A stretch of DNA of 64,000 nt from Bacteroidales bacterium UBA1309 (GTDB taxonomy: Bacteria > Bacteroidota > Bacteroidia > Bacteroidales > Dysgonomonadaceae), in NCBI GenBank assembly GCA_002307185.1, contig DBTT01000018.1:44626-108625 (forward strand). The letters run 5' to 3'. The notes below the pieces were generated by a model. The model saw only the letters and a list, made by a program, of their open reading frames with translations. It did no database searches and was not told where the DNA came from. Every line of letters starts with the position of its first letter. The stretch's first letter is position 1. A program made the translations under genes and the position numbers. Positions 8,894 through 16,637 of the stretch are shown piece after piece.

Positions 8894-9967
8894 TCATTCG
8901 GATCTCGATGTTCCGACCGACTGGTTTGTCTCATCCTTAGCCCGTTCCAGGCACTCCAAATAATCCCTGTCCAGGTCTGTTATCTCCACTGCATGATACA
9001 AATTGGTGCCATTTGGGTAAAAAACGGAATTATTACTTGTCGTCGTGATTCCCAAGGCTGGATCAAACCAACTGTAATTGCCATTGCCATCGTTTCCGAT
9101 GATTACCACGGCATGTGGTCCACGGCCTTCAACCACAATCATTCCGAAAACAGGATTGTGGTTCTTTTCTATTATATTGGTAATTAAATTGAAATTGTCT
9201 TTTTTATCCTGTTCTGTTTGCGATATGCTATTCTGTTCATAGTTAATTGTAAACTTTGTATCAAGCTTATTGATGTCAAAAAACAAGTCAAGTGCAGAAA
9301 TCGTTTCAGGCGGATTCAATCCAATAGTGTTGAGTTTTTCTATGGTGAAATCGCCATGTTGTATCAGATATTCTTTTGTGCCTTTTGCATTAATATCGCT
9401 GGTCATTTGTGCTTTGAAATACTCCAAAATCTCATTAATGGCAAAGGTCACGCAGCTATTACTAGATAAATTATCGGGGGCAGCACCCCATTCGTGCGAT
9501 GATAAATTATGTGGATTTCCGATCATACCTGTACTACCGCCATCCCCACCAGAATATCCTGTTCCCCCTCCGTTGGGCTGGTTGTTTGCGTTATCCTGAT
9601 CCCAATCAGAGTTGTCTTCCCGCTGGTCATTTGCATCGTTGGTGCCGTCATCGTCTTGGCCTCCATTTCCCGGGTTATTTCCGTCTTGGTCGGAAGAACC
9701 ATTGTCCGGATCATCATTCTGGTCGGACGGATCATTGTTACCAGAACCACCATCCGGATTGTCCGGACGAATTTCAACTTCATCCAGCACTCCGCCGTTT
9801 GTCGGAGGATCGACATGCCAATTACCTTCCGAATCCTGCCACCAACCATAAGATTCAGAGGAGAATGGTGGATCACCATATCCGCCGTTTCCGCCAAAAA
9901 GTTTGCGCGATTCCAGTACGTCGATAACGGGAATGCTGATGTTCAAGTCTTTTAATTGTTTGTTCAT
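8894..9967 (-). CDS. Double-glycine-leader exported protein with papain/C39-like domain (cargo 2)
   Basis: This 357-aa protein is nearly identical to cargo 1 over its first ~100 residues: the leader ending RKLFGG at 26, the GWWQDSEGNW segment and the Asp/Asn linker. It then diverges completely. Its C-terminal domain keeps the triad-like residues Cys172 (NSCVTFAI), His285 (GPHAVVIIG) and Asp302 (SWFDPALG), but the rest is unlike cargo 1. It lacks the calcium-loop tail of cargo 1. The shared N-terminus with swapped C-terminus is the hallmark of modular exported effectors. The next gene is inhibitor C. Upstream lies the small membrane-anchored gene 10028-10492. Confidence 0.75.
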   Translation of the reverse strand: MNKQLKDLNISIPVIDVLESRKLFGGNGGYGDPPFSSESYGWWQDSEGNWHVDPPTNGGVLDEVEIRPDNPDGGSGNNDPSDQNDDPDNGSSDQDGNNPGNGGQDDDGTNDANDQREDNSDWDQDNANNQPNGGGTGYSGGDGGSTGMIGNPHNLSSHEWGAAPDNLSSNSCVTFAINEILEYFKAQMTSDINAKGTKEYLIQHGDFTIEKLNTIGLNPPETISALDLFFDINKLDTKFTINYEQNSISQTEQDKKDNFNLITNIIEKNHNPVFGMIVVEGRGPHAVVIIGNDGNGNYSWFDPALGITTTSNNSVFYPNGTNLYHAVEITDLDRDYLECLERAKDETNQSVGTSRSE

Positions 9968-10001
9968 CTTTTCACAGAGAGTTTATTTAATTTTTTCCAG
10001 G
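9656..10001 (-). repeat. Direct repeat copy 2: leader/linker module of cargo 2
   Basis: This is the second copy of the leader/linker module (see 7706-8051). The upstream part keeps a relic of an inhibitor gene end although no inhibitor gene is now in frame there. This implies that the duplicated unit once carried an inhibitor tail plus the cargo start. Confidence 0.75.
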
Positions 10002-10027
10002 CTTATTTATTATCAGTCGGCGTTATA

Positions 10028-10492
10028 CTATTCTTTCTTAACAACCCTCTTCTTTGTGAGGCGCAACTTCTCGTCCCGTTGAATCTGGATATTGTCAAGA
10101 TCGGAAAAATCCGCACAGTTAGTTCTGGGGACAAAAGCATACGATACCAGTTCGCCCCCTTTTTCAAAGATAAGCGTGCAGTAGCCTTCATCACCAAATG
10201 CACTACTTTTTATATCCGATTTTATAGCATCATCCATTTTTATTTTGTCAACGCCAGCCGTATTGTAGGGGCCAATAACTAGTGCAGCGTCCCAATTGTC
10301 AGCAATGTTGATCTGAGAGAGGGTAAAGACCTGATTTTCGTGAATCAATGCAAACCTGTTATGGAGATCTATCTTTTTTGATCCGCTGAAATTTTTCACG
10401 CAAACCAACGCTAAAACAAGTGCTATCCCGAATAAAATAATGGCAACTTTTTTTCTTTTCATTCCCGATCTATTATTATATTTTGCGAACAA
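10028..10492 (-). CDS. Small membrane-anchored periplasmic protein
   Basis: This 154-aa protein has a positively charged N-terminus (MKRKK from residue 11), one transmembrane helix at about 16-33 and a periplasmic remainder. The start may be Met11. The middle contains ADNWDAALVIGPYN (about 64-77). That W-D-x-x-x-V-I-G-P-Y pattern occurs in assorted small lipoproteins of unknown function; this is from memory, not a search. It lies between the 333-aa gene and cargo 2 and is probably part of the cargo 3 unit. It may be an accessory immunity protein, but no specific role is shown. Confidence 0.6.
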   Translation of the reverse strand: MFAKYNNRSGMKRKKVAIILFGIALVLALVCVKNFSGSKKIDLHNRFALIHENQVFTLSQINIADNWDAALVIGPYNTAGVDKIKMDDAIKSDIKSSAFGDEGYCTLIFEKGGELVSYAFVPRTNCADFSDLDNIQIQRDEKLRLTKKRVVKKE

Positions 10493-10529
10493 CTCCCTTA
10501 TAGCTCCCGGGGTTTACTATATTGCTGAT

Positions 10530-11531
10530 TTACTTATCCACTCCAAACACTTGGCTTTGTATCCTTTCCAAAAATTCGATATCGCTATAATAAATAAAGT
10601 TCGAGCTTTTTTCTTGCGACCGCTTCTTTTTGTCTAAACGGCATAGCTGCCAAAAGCAAGTGTTTCTCAATTGGGCTTGTTGCTTTATCCGGAACATCAC
10701 ATTCTCGAACTCATTTCTCACCAGTATTTGCGAAAGAATCTTTTCCGGACTTCTACCGATCAAACAATTATCAGCGTCCGGCTGATGGTCATAGTATTTG
10801 TAGATCATCTTGGCTTTATCGAGGTTTTCCCCTCCCGCAAAATAATCCCGGACAATCGCTGCTTGTGCATCCGACAAGACGACGCTTTTTCTGATAAAGT
10901 TCAAAAACTTCTGCACCGCAACTTCCTTGTTGCTATTGCTTTGATCTCCATAGAAAGTATAGTCCTCCCGCAAGACATCGATAGCCCTCTGTTCGTCGAT
11001 TTCTTTGCCCAAACCATTGCTTTGGTTTTCATAGTAAAGTAAATTCGAATATCGCTCAAGTTGCTTTTCCCGGAACTTATCTATCGACCCGTATTCTACT
11101 TGCAGCAATCCGGTCAGCTCATACTTTGTGGTGTCGTGTCCTCGGAAAAAAAACATTTTCCCGTTTTCTAAAACGCCGTAATATTTAGGCGGATAGAAAC
11201 CATCGAACCGATCGTGCTTGTCAATATCGAATGAAAGGAAGAATATGGAGTCTTTCGACACAATGTTCTTCGGCAAATAGCTTTTAAAGAAGGAGTCATC
11301 ATCCTTAAATTTTTCCCGCCTTTCCCCAAGAAACAAAGTGTAGCGATCCCCGCTTATTTCCAAATAATTAGAATTAGGTGTGATTGAAAATGCCGTCTCG
11401 ACAAGCTCATCAAACTTATCAGGGGAATACTTGATTAGGGGAATAATCTTTGCAGTATCGGAGGCAATTGCAGCAGGATTTATGCAAATAGCTATAAGTA
11501 AAGCAAATGAATACAATATATATTTATTCAT
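10530..11531 (-). CDS. Secreted or periplasmic protein, extended candidate inhibitor (paralogue D)
   Basis: This 333-aa protein has a signal peptide (about 1-23, ending AIAS). Its N-terminal half follows the architecture of the three shorter paralogues: NYLEISGDRYTLFLG, later DSIFFLSFDID, and VEYGSIDKFREKQLERY as the counterpart of their FGS...E.YR motif. The C-terminal ~150 residues are an extra helical, charged region not present in the others. It is the first gene after cargo 3, 12 bases downstream, so it is the likely partner of that cargo. The relationship to the shorter paralogues is distant and should be treated as probable, not certain. Confidence 0.55.
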   Translation of the reverse strand: MNKYILYSFALLIAICINPAAIASDTAKIIPLIKYSPDKFDELVETAFSITPNSNYLEISGDRYTLFLGERREKFKDDDSFFKSYLPKNIVSKDSIFFLSFDIDKHDRFDGFYPPKYYGVLENGKMFFFRGHDTTKYELTGLLQVEYGSIDKFREKQLERYSNLLYYENQSNGLGKEIDEQRAIDVLREDYTFYGDQSNSNKEVAVQKFLNFIRKSVVLSDAQAAIVRDYFAGGENLDKAKMIYKYYDHQPDADNCLIGRSPEKILSQILVRNEFENVMFRIKQQAQLRNTCFWQLCRLDKKKRSQEKSSNFIYYSDIEFLERIQSQVFGVDK

Positions 11532-11543
11532 AGTAAACGTTTT

Positions 11544-12221
11544 TTATTTTAAATCCGTGACAACCCAAGAATCCCAAACATCCCACTTGTCGATTGTTCC
11601 AGTTTCGCCAGTGACAGGATCCCAATAGGTAAATTTATTAATATCATCCTCGTCAACGCCTGTCAAAACAACGGCATGCTCAAGCGTATCATTGTTATCT
11701 AAATCGACACGCGCTACCGCATACTGCCCATTGTCAAAAGCTTCATAAAGCGCGCTAGTATCTTTGGCAGATGCTCCTTCGAAGAAATATTCACAAATTT
11801 TTTCAAAATCAGAAGAGTTTAATTTATACCCACCCTCTGATTTTTCATAATTTTTATCCAAATATTCTTTGACCTTTCCTGGATCAAGACTTTTCCCCAA
11901 ATGACGTATTGCCTCCTCGATTGCACCGATTACGCATTCCCCATTTGCTACTGTTCTAGGCTCGCCATTGTCCGAGCTTAGTCCATCAGCGTCATTTGTA
12001 TCTGAATCATTTTCCGGGTCATCCGAACTATAAAGATCATCATCAGGATACGGATCTTGTCCTCCATCCGACGGTGAATCAGGTTTTACCACAACTTCAT
12101 CTATAGTTCCACCATCTAATGGCGGATCACCATATCCGCCGTTTCCACCAAACAGCTTGCGTGATTCCAGGACATCTATAACCGGAATGCTTATGTTCAG
12201 GTCTTTTAATTGTTTTTTCAT
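11544..12221 (-). CDS. Double-glycine-leader exported protein with papain/C39-like domain (cargo 3)
   Basis: This 225-aa protein begins with the same 34 residues as cargo 1, including the leader ending LFGG at residue 26. It has a shorter acidic linker (about 40-92). The catalytic-like residues are Cys96 (NGECVIGAI), His182 (LEHAVVLTG) and Asp201 (YWDPVTGE), the compact equivalent of the arrangement in cargos 1 and 2. This is the first gene of the minus-strand cluster. The 280 bases upstream should hold its promoter, though only a weak box (TACATTTT) is visible there. A candidate partner gene follows 12 bases downstream. Peptidase activity is inferred from spacing and local motifs. Confidence 0.75.
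   Translation of the reverse strand: MKKQLKDLNISIPVIDVLESRKLFGGNGGYGDPPLDGGTIDEVVVKPDSPSDGGQDPYPDDDLYSSDDPENDSDTNDADGLSSDNGEPRTVANGECVIGAIEEAIRHLGKSLDPGKVKEYLDKNYEKSEGGYKLNSSDFEKICEYFFEGASAKDTSALYEAFDNGQYAVARVDLDNNDTLEHAVVLTGVDEDDINKFTYWDPVTGETGTIDKWDVWDSWVVTDLK
12120..12221 (-). repeat. Third copy of the cargo leader module
   Basis: These 102 bases encode the 34-residue leader start of cargo 3. The encoded residues match cargo 1 exactly and cargo 2 with one change (Asn for Lys at residue 2). Similarity ends right after GDPP, shorter than in the pair of cargos 1 and 2. Confidence 0.75.
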
Positions 12222-12501
12222 AGCTTATGTTTTTGTTAAAATAATAATTGTTTCACTCTTTTCGAAGAAAAAATGTAGAATCCATCAAGATCGATTGGTA
12301 ATACACACATTTTTACTATCTCAAAAATTCATTTATCATAATTTTTTTTTCATCAGTTGGATCAACTGGTTTGTAGGCATCTCTTCTAATTTATCAACAG
12401 CAATCCTTGCTATCCTCCTATCGTATCCCCCCCAATAGCAACCCCTTATAGCCGGCAATCACGCTATCTGATCGCCAGCTATCGGGCGATTCTATAGGAA
12501 G

Positions 12502-13245
12502 CTACACCGTAAGCACATAGTCGAAGGTATAAGTCCGCGGCTCTTTCAACAATTGTGTGGCTGTTGAAAACTGCGTGGTCACACTCAACTTGTAGTCGCC
12601 TTCGGGCAGGGTGGATGGCACGATGAAGGTGATTTTCGAAGGATCGTTGATAGCGATCGAGTTGGCGGGAATCATCGTCACCGTGTTGTCGGCCTGGTTG
12701 GTCAGGCTGATGCCGTTGGCGGGGTTGTCGCCGGCGATCTTGATCTTGGTGCCGGTCATGTTCACCGCCCCGCCGGGAGTCAGTTTCGCATTTTCCTCGC
12801 CCGAGGCCACGTCTATCACCGAATTGATGAAAGTTCCCGAGGAAGCCATGCCCCGCACGTTGACCGAAACGGCACGTACCTGCGTGCGTAGCGCGGAAGT
12901 GGGCGTCGCCTTCACGTAGAGGCTTTGCTTGGCGCTGTCCCATTGAGCGTTGTCGCCGTAGAACACGCCCGTGACGCCCAGGCTGTAGTATCCCAGCCCG
13001 AACTCCACCGACGCTCCGTTGCAAAGCTGTTCGGCGGCAATGTCACGCAGGATTTCGAAAGAGGACTTCAGGGTGACGGCATTCAGGTCGGTGCGCCGGT
13101 TGACGGCGATTGCCACAACGTCGTCTATCTTCAATGATTTGGAGGTGAGGACGCGTCCGCTACGGTCGTCCTTGCGGTCTGTGATGGGGAGATCATAGAG
13201 TTCGACCACCACGCTGTTTTTTTCGTCTGTTGTTGCCATAGTCAT
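12502..13245 (-). CDS. HU-like DNA-binding protein with C-terminal Ig-like (DUF4469-type) domain
   Basis: This 247-aa protein resembles a Bacteroidales family with an N-terminal HU/IHF-like fold (about 10-125) and a C-terminal Ig-like domain (about 140-247) with alternating beta strands ending YTFDYVLTV. There is no signal peptide, so it is presumably cytoplasmic. The gene is clearly richer in G+C than the flanking export cluster, which suggests a different history. It lies immediately before the cargo cluster in the same orientation, with a gap of 280 bases. A role in controlling the cluster is possible but not shown. Met3 is an equally plausible start. Confidence 0.65.
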   Translation of the reverse strand: MTMATTDEKNSVVVELYDLPITDRKDDRSGRVLTSKSLKIDDVVAIAVNRRTDLNAVTLKSSFEILRDIAAEQLCNGASVEFGLGYYSLGVTGVFYGDNAQWDSAKQSLYVKATPTSALRTQVRAVSVNVRGMASSGTFINSVIDVASGEENAKLTPGGAVNMTGTKIKIAGDNPANGISLTNQADNTVTMIPANSIAINDPSKITFIVPSTLPEGDYKLSVTTQFSTATQLLKEPRTYTFDYVLTV

Positions 13246-13360
13246 TTTAAAATTTAAGAATTTGTAAATGCGTCAATCTGTAAATTCGTTGATTTGTAAA
13301 TTTGGCGTACCTCAACCCCATTTGAAGAGCGGCAAAACCACCCAACAATTTACTTGCATA

Positions 13361-13391
13361 CTTGGGGTGCGACTTAAAGTCGCATCCCAAG
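13361..13391. repeat. 31-bp near-perfect palindrome
   Basis: The left arm CTTGGGGTGCGACTT and the right arm AAGTCGCATCCCAAG are complementary over 15 bases with one G-T mismatch and a single central A. It lies about 115 bases before the HU-like gene start. It has no T run, so it does not look like an intrinsic terminator. A REP-like element or a protein-binding palindrome fits better. Confidence 0.7.
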
Positions 13392-13399
13392 CAAGAGGA

Positions 13400-13870
13400 T
13401 CTATCATTAGTAGAAAAGATTTAATTGGCAGTTTCTTCATATGTATATATTGTTTAAGCAAAAAAGAAAAATCTATATCTAAGAAGCTGATGACTGTTAA
13501 CTGTTTCCACTTGCAATATTATACAAAAGAATCTGGACAATTATTAATAAAGTTCTCATTTTTTGAAGGGCTAAATTTCATCAATTAACCACTTTTTAAG
13601 ATTAAAAAAGAGCTTTTCGTGAGACGAATTTAACCTAAAACCATAGAAATATGAGCGTGAATCACATAAAGTGGCTTAAAAACCATATTTCGAACATCTA
13701 ATAAAAAGTTCACAATTGAAGAAGCCGTTAGATTTTTGTGAAACATCTGTGAGAATTTTATGAAATGATTAAGTTTTTTTATGATTCCGAAAAATACGAT
13801 AAAATGCACTGCCGAGGTCACTCAAAGCCATCCCGCCAGTAAAAATGGGGTAATGCGAGAGGAAATCAAT
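13400..13870. other. Gene-free stretch
   Basis: This AT-rich region between the HU-like gene and the small peptide gene shows no frame I can support. The frames open on the minus strand near 13630-13821 look like chance. No transposase relics were recognised. Confidence 0.4.
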
Positions 13871-13909
13871 AAAAATGGTTAGACGACTCAAAATCATCCA
13901 ACCATTTTT
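13871..13909 (-). terminator. Terminator of the double-glycine peptide gene
   Basis: The arms AAAAATGGTT (13871-13880) and AACCATTTTT (13900-13909) pair, and the stem extends inward with wobble pairs to about 16 bp. On the minus strand it ends in a T-rich tract. It lies 60 bases after the stop codon of the 43-aa peptide gene. Confidence 0.7.
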
Positions 13910-13969
13910 TACTGTTGTTTTTCAATTAGGGAATACGAATCAACTAAAGTTTATAATAAGGGAAATGGC

Positions 13970-14101
13970 TTATCTTATCCACACCTTTTGAAGTTCACCC
14001 TTTGAATTGGTGTAAGTCAACCAATAGCCTCCTCCATTTATTTTCTTCAATTGTTCCTGGCTTAACACTTCGTAATCTTTTTCTTTCTTCTTTTCTTTCA
14101 T
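13970..14101 (-). CDS. 43-aa double-glycine-leader peptide (class II bacteriocin-like)
   Basis: This short gene encodes a textbook bacteriocin precursor. A charged N-terminus (MKEKKKEKDY) leads into the leader motif EVLSQEQLKKINGG with Gly23-Gly24. The predicted 19-residue core is GYWLTYTNSKGELQKVWIR, with no Cys, two Trp and two Tyr. The leader matches the LSxEELxxIxGG consensus read by C39 peptidase exporters and differs from the leader of the large cargos. It has its own strong terminator at 13871-13909. The C39 exporter encoded 10 kb downstream could process it. It may be related to anti-Bacteroidales class II peptides (bacteroidetocins), but I could not compare sequences. No dedicated immunity gene was recognised next to it. 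Confidence 0.7.
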   Translation of the reverse strand: MKEKKKEKDYEVLSQEQLKKINGGGYWLTYTNSKGELQKVWIR

Positions 14102-14220
14102 GACATCTACTGTTTTTTTAATTATAGATGCAATAATATTATGCTGATTTTATCAGACCGTTATTAATAAAATATTTACAATTTGAATGCCCCGATCTAA
14201 CACATTAACAATATTTTTTC

Positions 14221-14228
14221 TACTTTTG
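14221..14228 (+). promoter_or_regulatory. Promoter -7 box TACTTTTG of the two-component operon
   Basis: This matches TAnnTTTG and lies 25 bases before the ATG at 14253. It argues that translation starts there and not at an upstream in-frame ATG at 14187. No clear -33 TTG box was seen. Confidence 0.45.
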
Positions 14229-14252
14229 AACATAATTTATGAAAAACAACTT

Positions 14253-15599
14253 ATGTCGAACAAAGATTTCTTATACATCGTCATTACATCTCTTGGGCTG
14301 ATATTATTAGCGCAGGCCTATTTAATATCTGACTATTTCAATACAACTAGGTATGGACTTCAAAAAGAATCGAATGTTATTCTGAAAGAAACATTTCATC
14401 GAGATTTGAATAGACGAGATAAATTATCACAACATATACTTGGGCAAGATACGATAACATATTCGCCTGAAATCACGCATCAAAATAGGATTAACGTCGA
14501 TGCGCGGGAAAACAAGATGACGGATGATGATTTTGTCAATAATTTACACGTAATCATCAATATAGCTACCAGCCGCACAGTCCCGCTAAATATCCATCCG
14601 ATGGATAGCCTTACCGAAACAATTCTTGAAGCCCACAAAATTCATTCGGATTTTATCATTGCCCGGATTGATTCCACCGGAAAAGCAATAGAATCATCAC
14701 GAGGGAAAAATAAAGCAGGCCTTTTTTCCATTTCTTCCGCACCCCTTTTGGTTAACCCCAAGAATTCCGAATCCCTCCAGCTCACCCTCATCAATCCTTT
14801 CGGGGTCATCGTGAAGCGGATGGCGCTGATGCTAATTTCCTCTTTTGCCTTTGCGATGATTTGCATACTTGCCTTCGTGAAGCTGATGAAGATACTTGCC
14901 CGGCAAAGGCAGTTGATGGAAGTGAAAAACGATTTCTTCGGAAGCACGGCACATGAACTGAAGCGGCCAGTAGCACGGTTGCGGATGGCCATAGATAGCT
15001 TGGGGACGGAACGGGTGGATGCCAACCCGGAAAAAAAAGAACGCTACCTCGCCATATCGAAAGAGGCGGTGAATGAAATGGCCGATACGATCAATATGAT
15101 CCTGACCCTCTCGCTGGCAGAAGAAGGGATCTTCGAACTTTCTATCTCCAAATTCGACTTGGCTTTGGTGATTCGTCAATTGAAGGAACAGTTTGTTTCC
15201 ACCAGCCACAAACCGGTACACATCGACATTTCGGATTTGCCGGAGCAGCTTTTGGTGCAAGGGGATGAAACCCACATCCGCCAAACGATTGCCAACCTGA
15301 TTGACAATGCCATCAAATATTCGGGAGAAGAAGTGGCCATCACGATACAAGCGGCGAGCGAAGTGCGAAATCTCCGGGTGACAATCATAGACAACGGCTT
15401 CGGCATCGCTCCCGAGAAGCAGGAACTTGTTTTTCAGAAATATGCCCGCGTGCATAGCAAGGAGGAATCAATATCCGGATTTGGTATTGGCCTCAGCTAT
15501 GTGAAGGCTGTGATTGAGAAGCATGGCGGAAGCATATCGCTTTCGAGCAAACCCAACCAAGGGAGTGAATTTGCATTCAGCTTGCCTGTTGGCGCATAA
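14253..15599 (+). CDS. Two-component sensor histidine kinase
   Basis: This 448-aa membrane sensor kinase has a transmembrane helix at about 8-25, a periplasmic sensor region of some 170 residues and a second helix near 205-230. The HisKA domain has the phospho-acceptor His in STAHELKRPVARL. The HATPase domain has the N box NLIDNAIKYSG, the G1 box DNGFGI and the G2 segment GFGIGLSYV. Start 14253 is preferred because a promoter box sits between it and the upstream ATG. The response regulator gene follows after 31 bases, so the two form one operon. The stimulus cannot be read from the sequence. Confidence 0.9.
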   Translation: MSNKDFLYIVITSLGLILLAQAYLISDYFNTTRYGLQKESNVILKETFHRDLNRRDKLSQHILGQDTITYSPEITHQNRINVDARENKMTDDDFVNNLHVIINIATSRTVPLNIHPMDSLTETILEAHKIHSDFIIARIDSTGKAIESSRGKNKAGLFSISSAPLLVNPKNSESLQLTLINPFGVIVKRMALMLISSFAFAMICILAFVKLMKILARQRQLMEVKNDFFGSTAHELKRPVARLRMAIDSLGTERVDANPEKKERYLAISKEAVNEMADTINMILTLSLAEEGIFELSISKFDLALVIRQLKEQFVSTSHKPVHIDISDLPEQLLVQGDETHIRQTIANLIDNAIKYSGEEVAITIQAASEVRNLRVTIIDNGFGIAPEKQELVFQKYARVHSKEESISGFGIGLSYVKAVIEKHGGSISLSSKPNQGSEFAFSLPVGA

Positions 15600-15630
15600 A
15601 TCTGGGAACACGTAATACGAAAAATACTTT

Positions 15631-16371
15631 ATGCCTAAAATATTACTGATAGAAGACGACACGAATCTGGCATTCATGATTGCCGACGGAATGGAAGCTG
15701 AAGGTTTTGAAACGAAAACGTTTGCCTCGGCAGAAGAGGCCTTGCCCGCATTTCTGGAGTTCAAACCCGACATTGTATTCACAGACGTGAACCTGAAAGG
15801 CGAGATGGATGGCTTTGAGTTGGCAAGACGCATCCGGAAGCTGGCCGACACACCGGTCATTTTTATCACTTCACGCACCCAGGTGGAAGACCTGAAAAAG
15901 GGTTATGAAATAGGGAATATCGACTACCTGAAAAAGCCTTTCGGCATCAGCGAACTGCTCCTTCGAACCAACGAGCTGCTTTCGCGTGTGCAAACAACGC
16001 CGAGCCATTCTCAACATTCAGCATTCATCGGCCGATATTCATTTTTAAGCTCCGAACAGCTATTGTGCATCAACGGTGAGAAAATACACCTCAACCCAAC
16101 AGAAACCAAGATTTTGGATATTCTCAACCGAAAGAGAAACGACGTGGTAAGCAAACTTGACATTTCAAAGTCTTTCGCTTCTACTAACGGAGAGACCCGG
16201 AGCCGTCGCGCCACTAAAAGCAAGCCTGAGAAAAAAAACAAAACATCCCTGAACGAGGGAACATTCTACAATGCCATCGCCTCCCTGCGTGAAAAGCTAA
16301 GTAAAGACGAGGATGTCTCTCTTGATGCTGTCTCGGGAATGGGATATAGGTTGACGGTGAGAGAAGAATAA
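15631..16371 (+). CDS. Response regulator, OmpR-like
   Basis: This 246-aa protein has an N-terminal receiver domain with acidic residues IEDD at 7-10, phospho-acceptor Asp52 (VFTDVNLKG) and the conserved Lys in LKKPF. A winged-helix DNA-binding domain occupies about 140-246 and ends in the usual GMGYRL motif. The C-terminal domain carries an insertion rich in Lys, Arg and Ser (about 185-210), longer than in a standard OmpR-type regulator. It is the partner of the kinase just upstream. Target genes are unknown. Confidence 0.9.
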   Translation: MPKILLIEDDTNLAFMIADGMEAEGFETKTFASAEEALPAFLEFKPDIVFTDVNLKGEMDGFELARRIRKLADTPVIFITSRTQVEDLKKGYEIGNIDYLKKPFGISELLLRTNELLSRVQTTPSHSQHSAFIGRYSFLSSEQLLCINGEKIHLNPTETKILDILNRKRNDVVSKLDISKSFASTNGETRSRRATKSKPEKKNKTSLNEGTFYNAIASLREKLSKDEDVSLDAVSGMGYRLTVREE

Positions 16372-16573
16372 ATTGTTGTTCGTTAGTTGCAAACGTAGAA
16401 ATTACAACACAAACGCTGGAATAAAGACAACAGGGGTGGCCCTGCTATCTTTGTCGAGAGCTGGATCATCTCGCATATTCTGCTACAAAGGAATTGGGAC
16501 GATGTCCCTTATGCCAAGTTTGAAGGCATAAATTTACAAATCGACACATTCACATATTCACCTATTTTTTCAT

Positions 16574-16581
16574 TACCTTTG
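16574..16581 (+). promoter_or_regulatory. Promoter -7 box TACCTTTG before recN
   Basis: This is a perfect TAnnTTTG box, 57 bases before the recN start. It would drive the recN, rlmB-like and ridA run, which ends at the terminator at 19662-19699. Confidence 0.45.
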
Positions 16582-16637
16582 AACAAAATTTGGGACTTAT
16601 TTTTTATAACAACCAAAATATCCTCGAATAGCGATTT

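Noticed and set aside
12471..12490. ATCGCC...GGCGAT hairpin after the HU-like gene as an intrinsic terminator
   Set aside because: The 6-bp stem is short and no T run follows on the minus strand.
13630..13821. 63-codon frame on the minus strand between the HU-like gene and the small peptide gene
   Set aside because: It has no leader motif, no ribosome-binding context and odd hydrophobic composition; it lies downstream of the peptide terminator.
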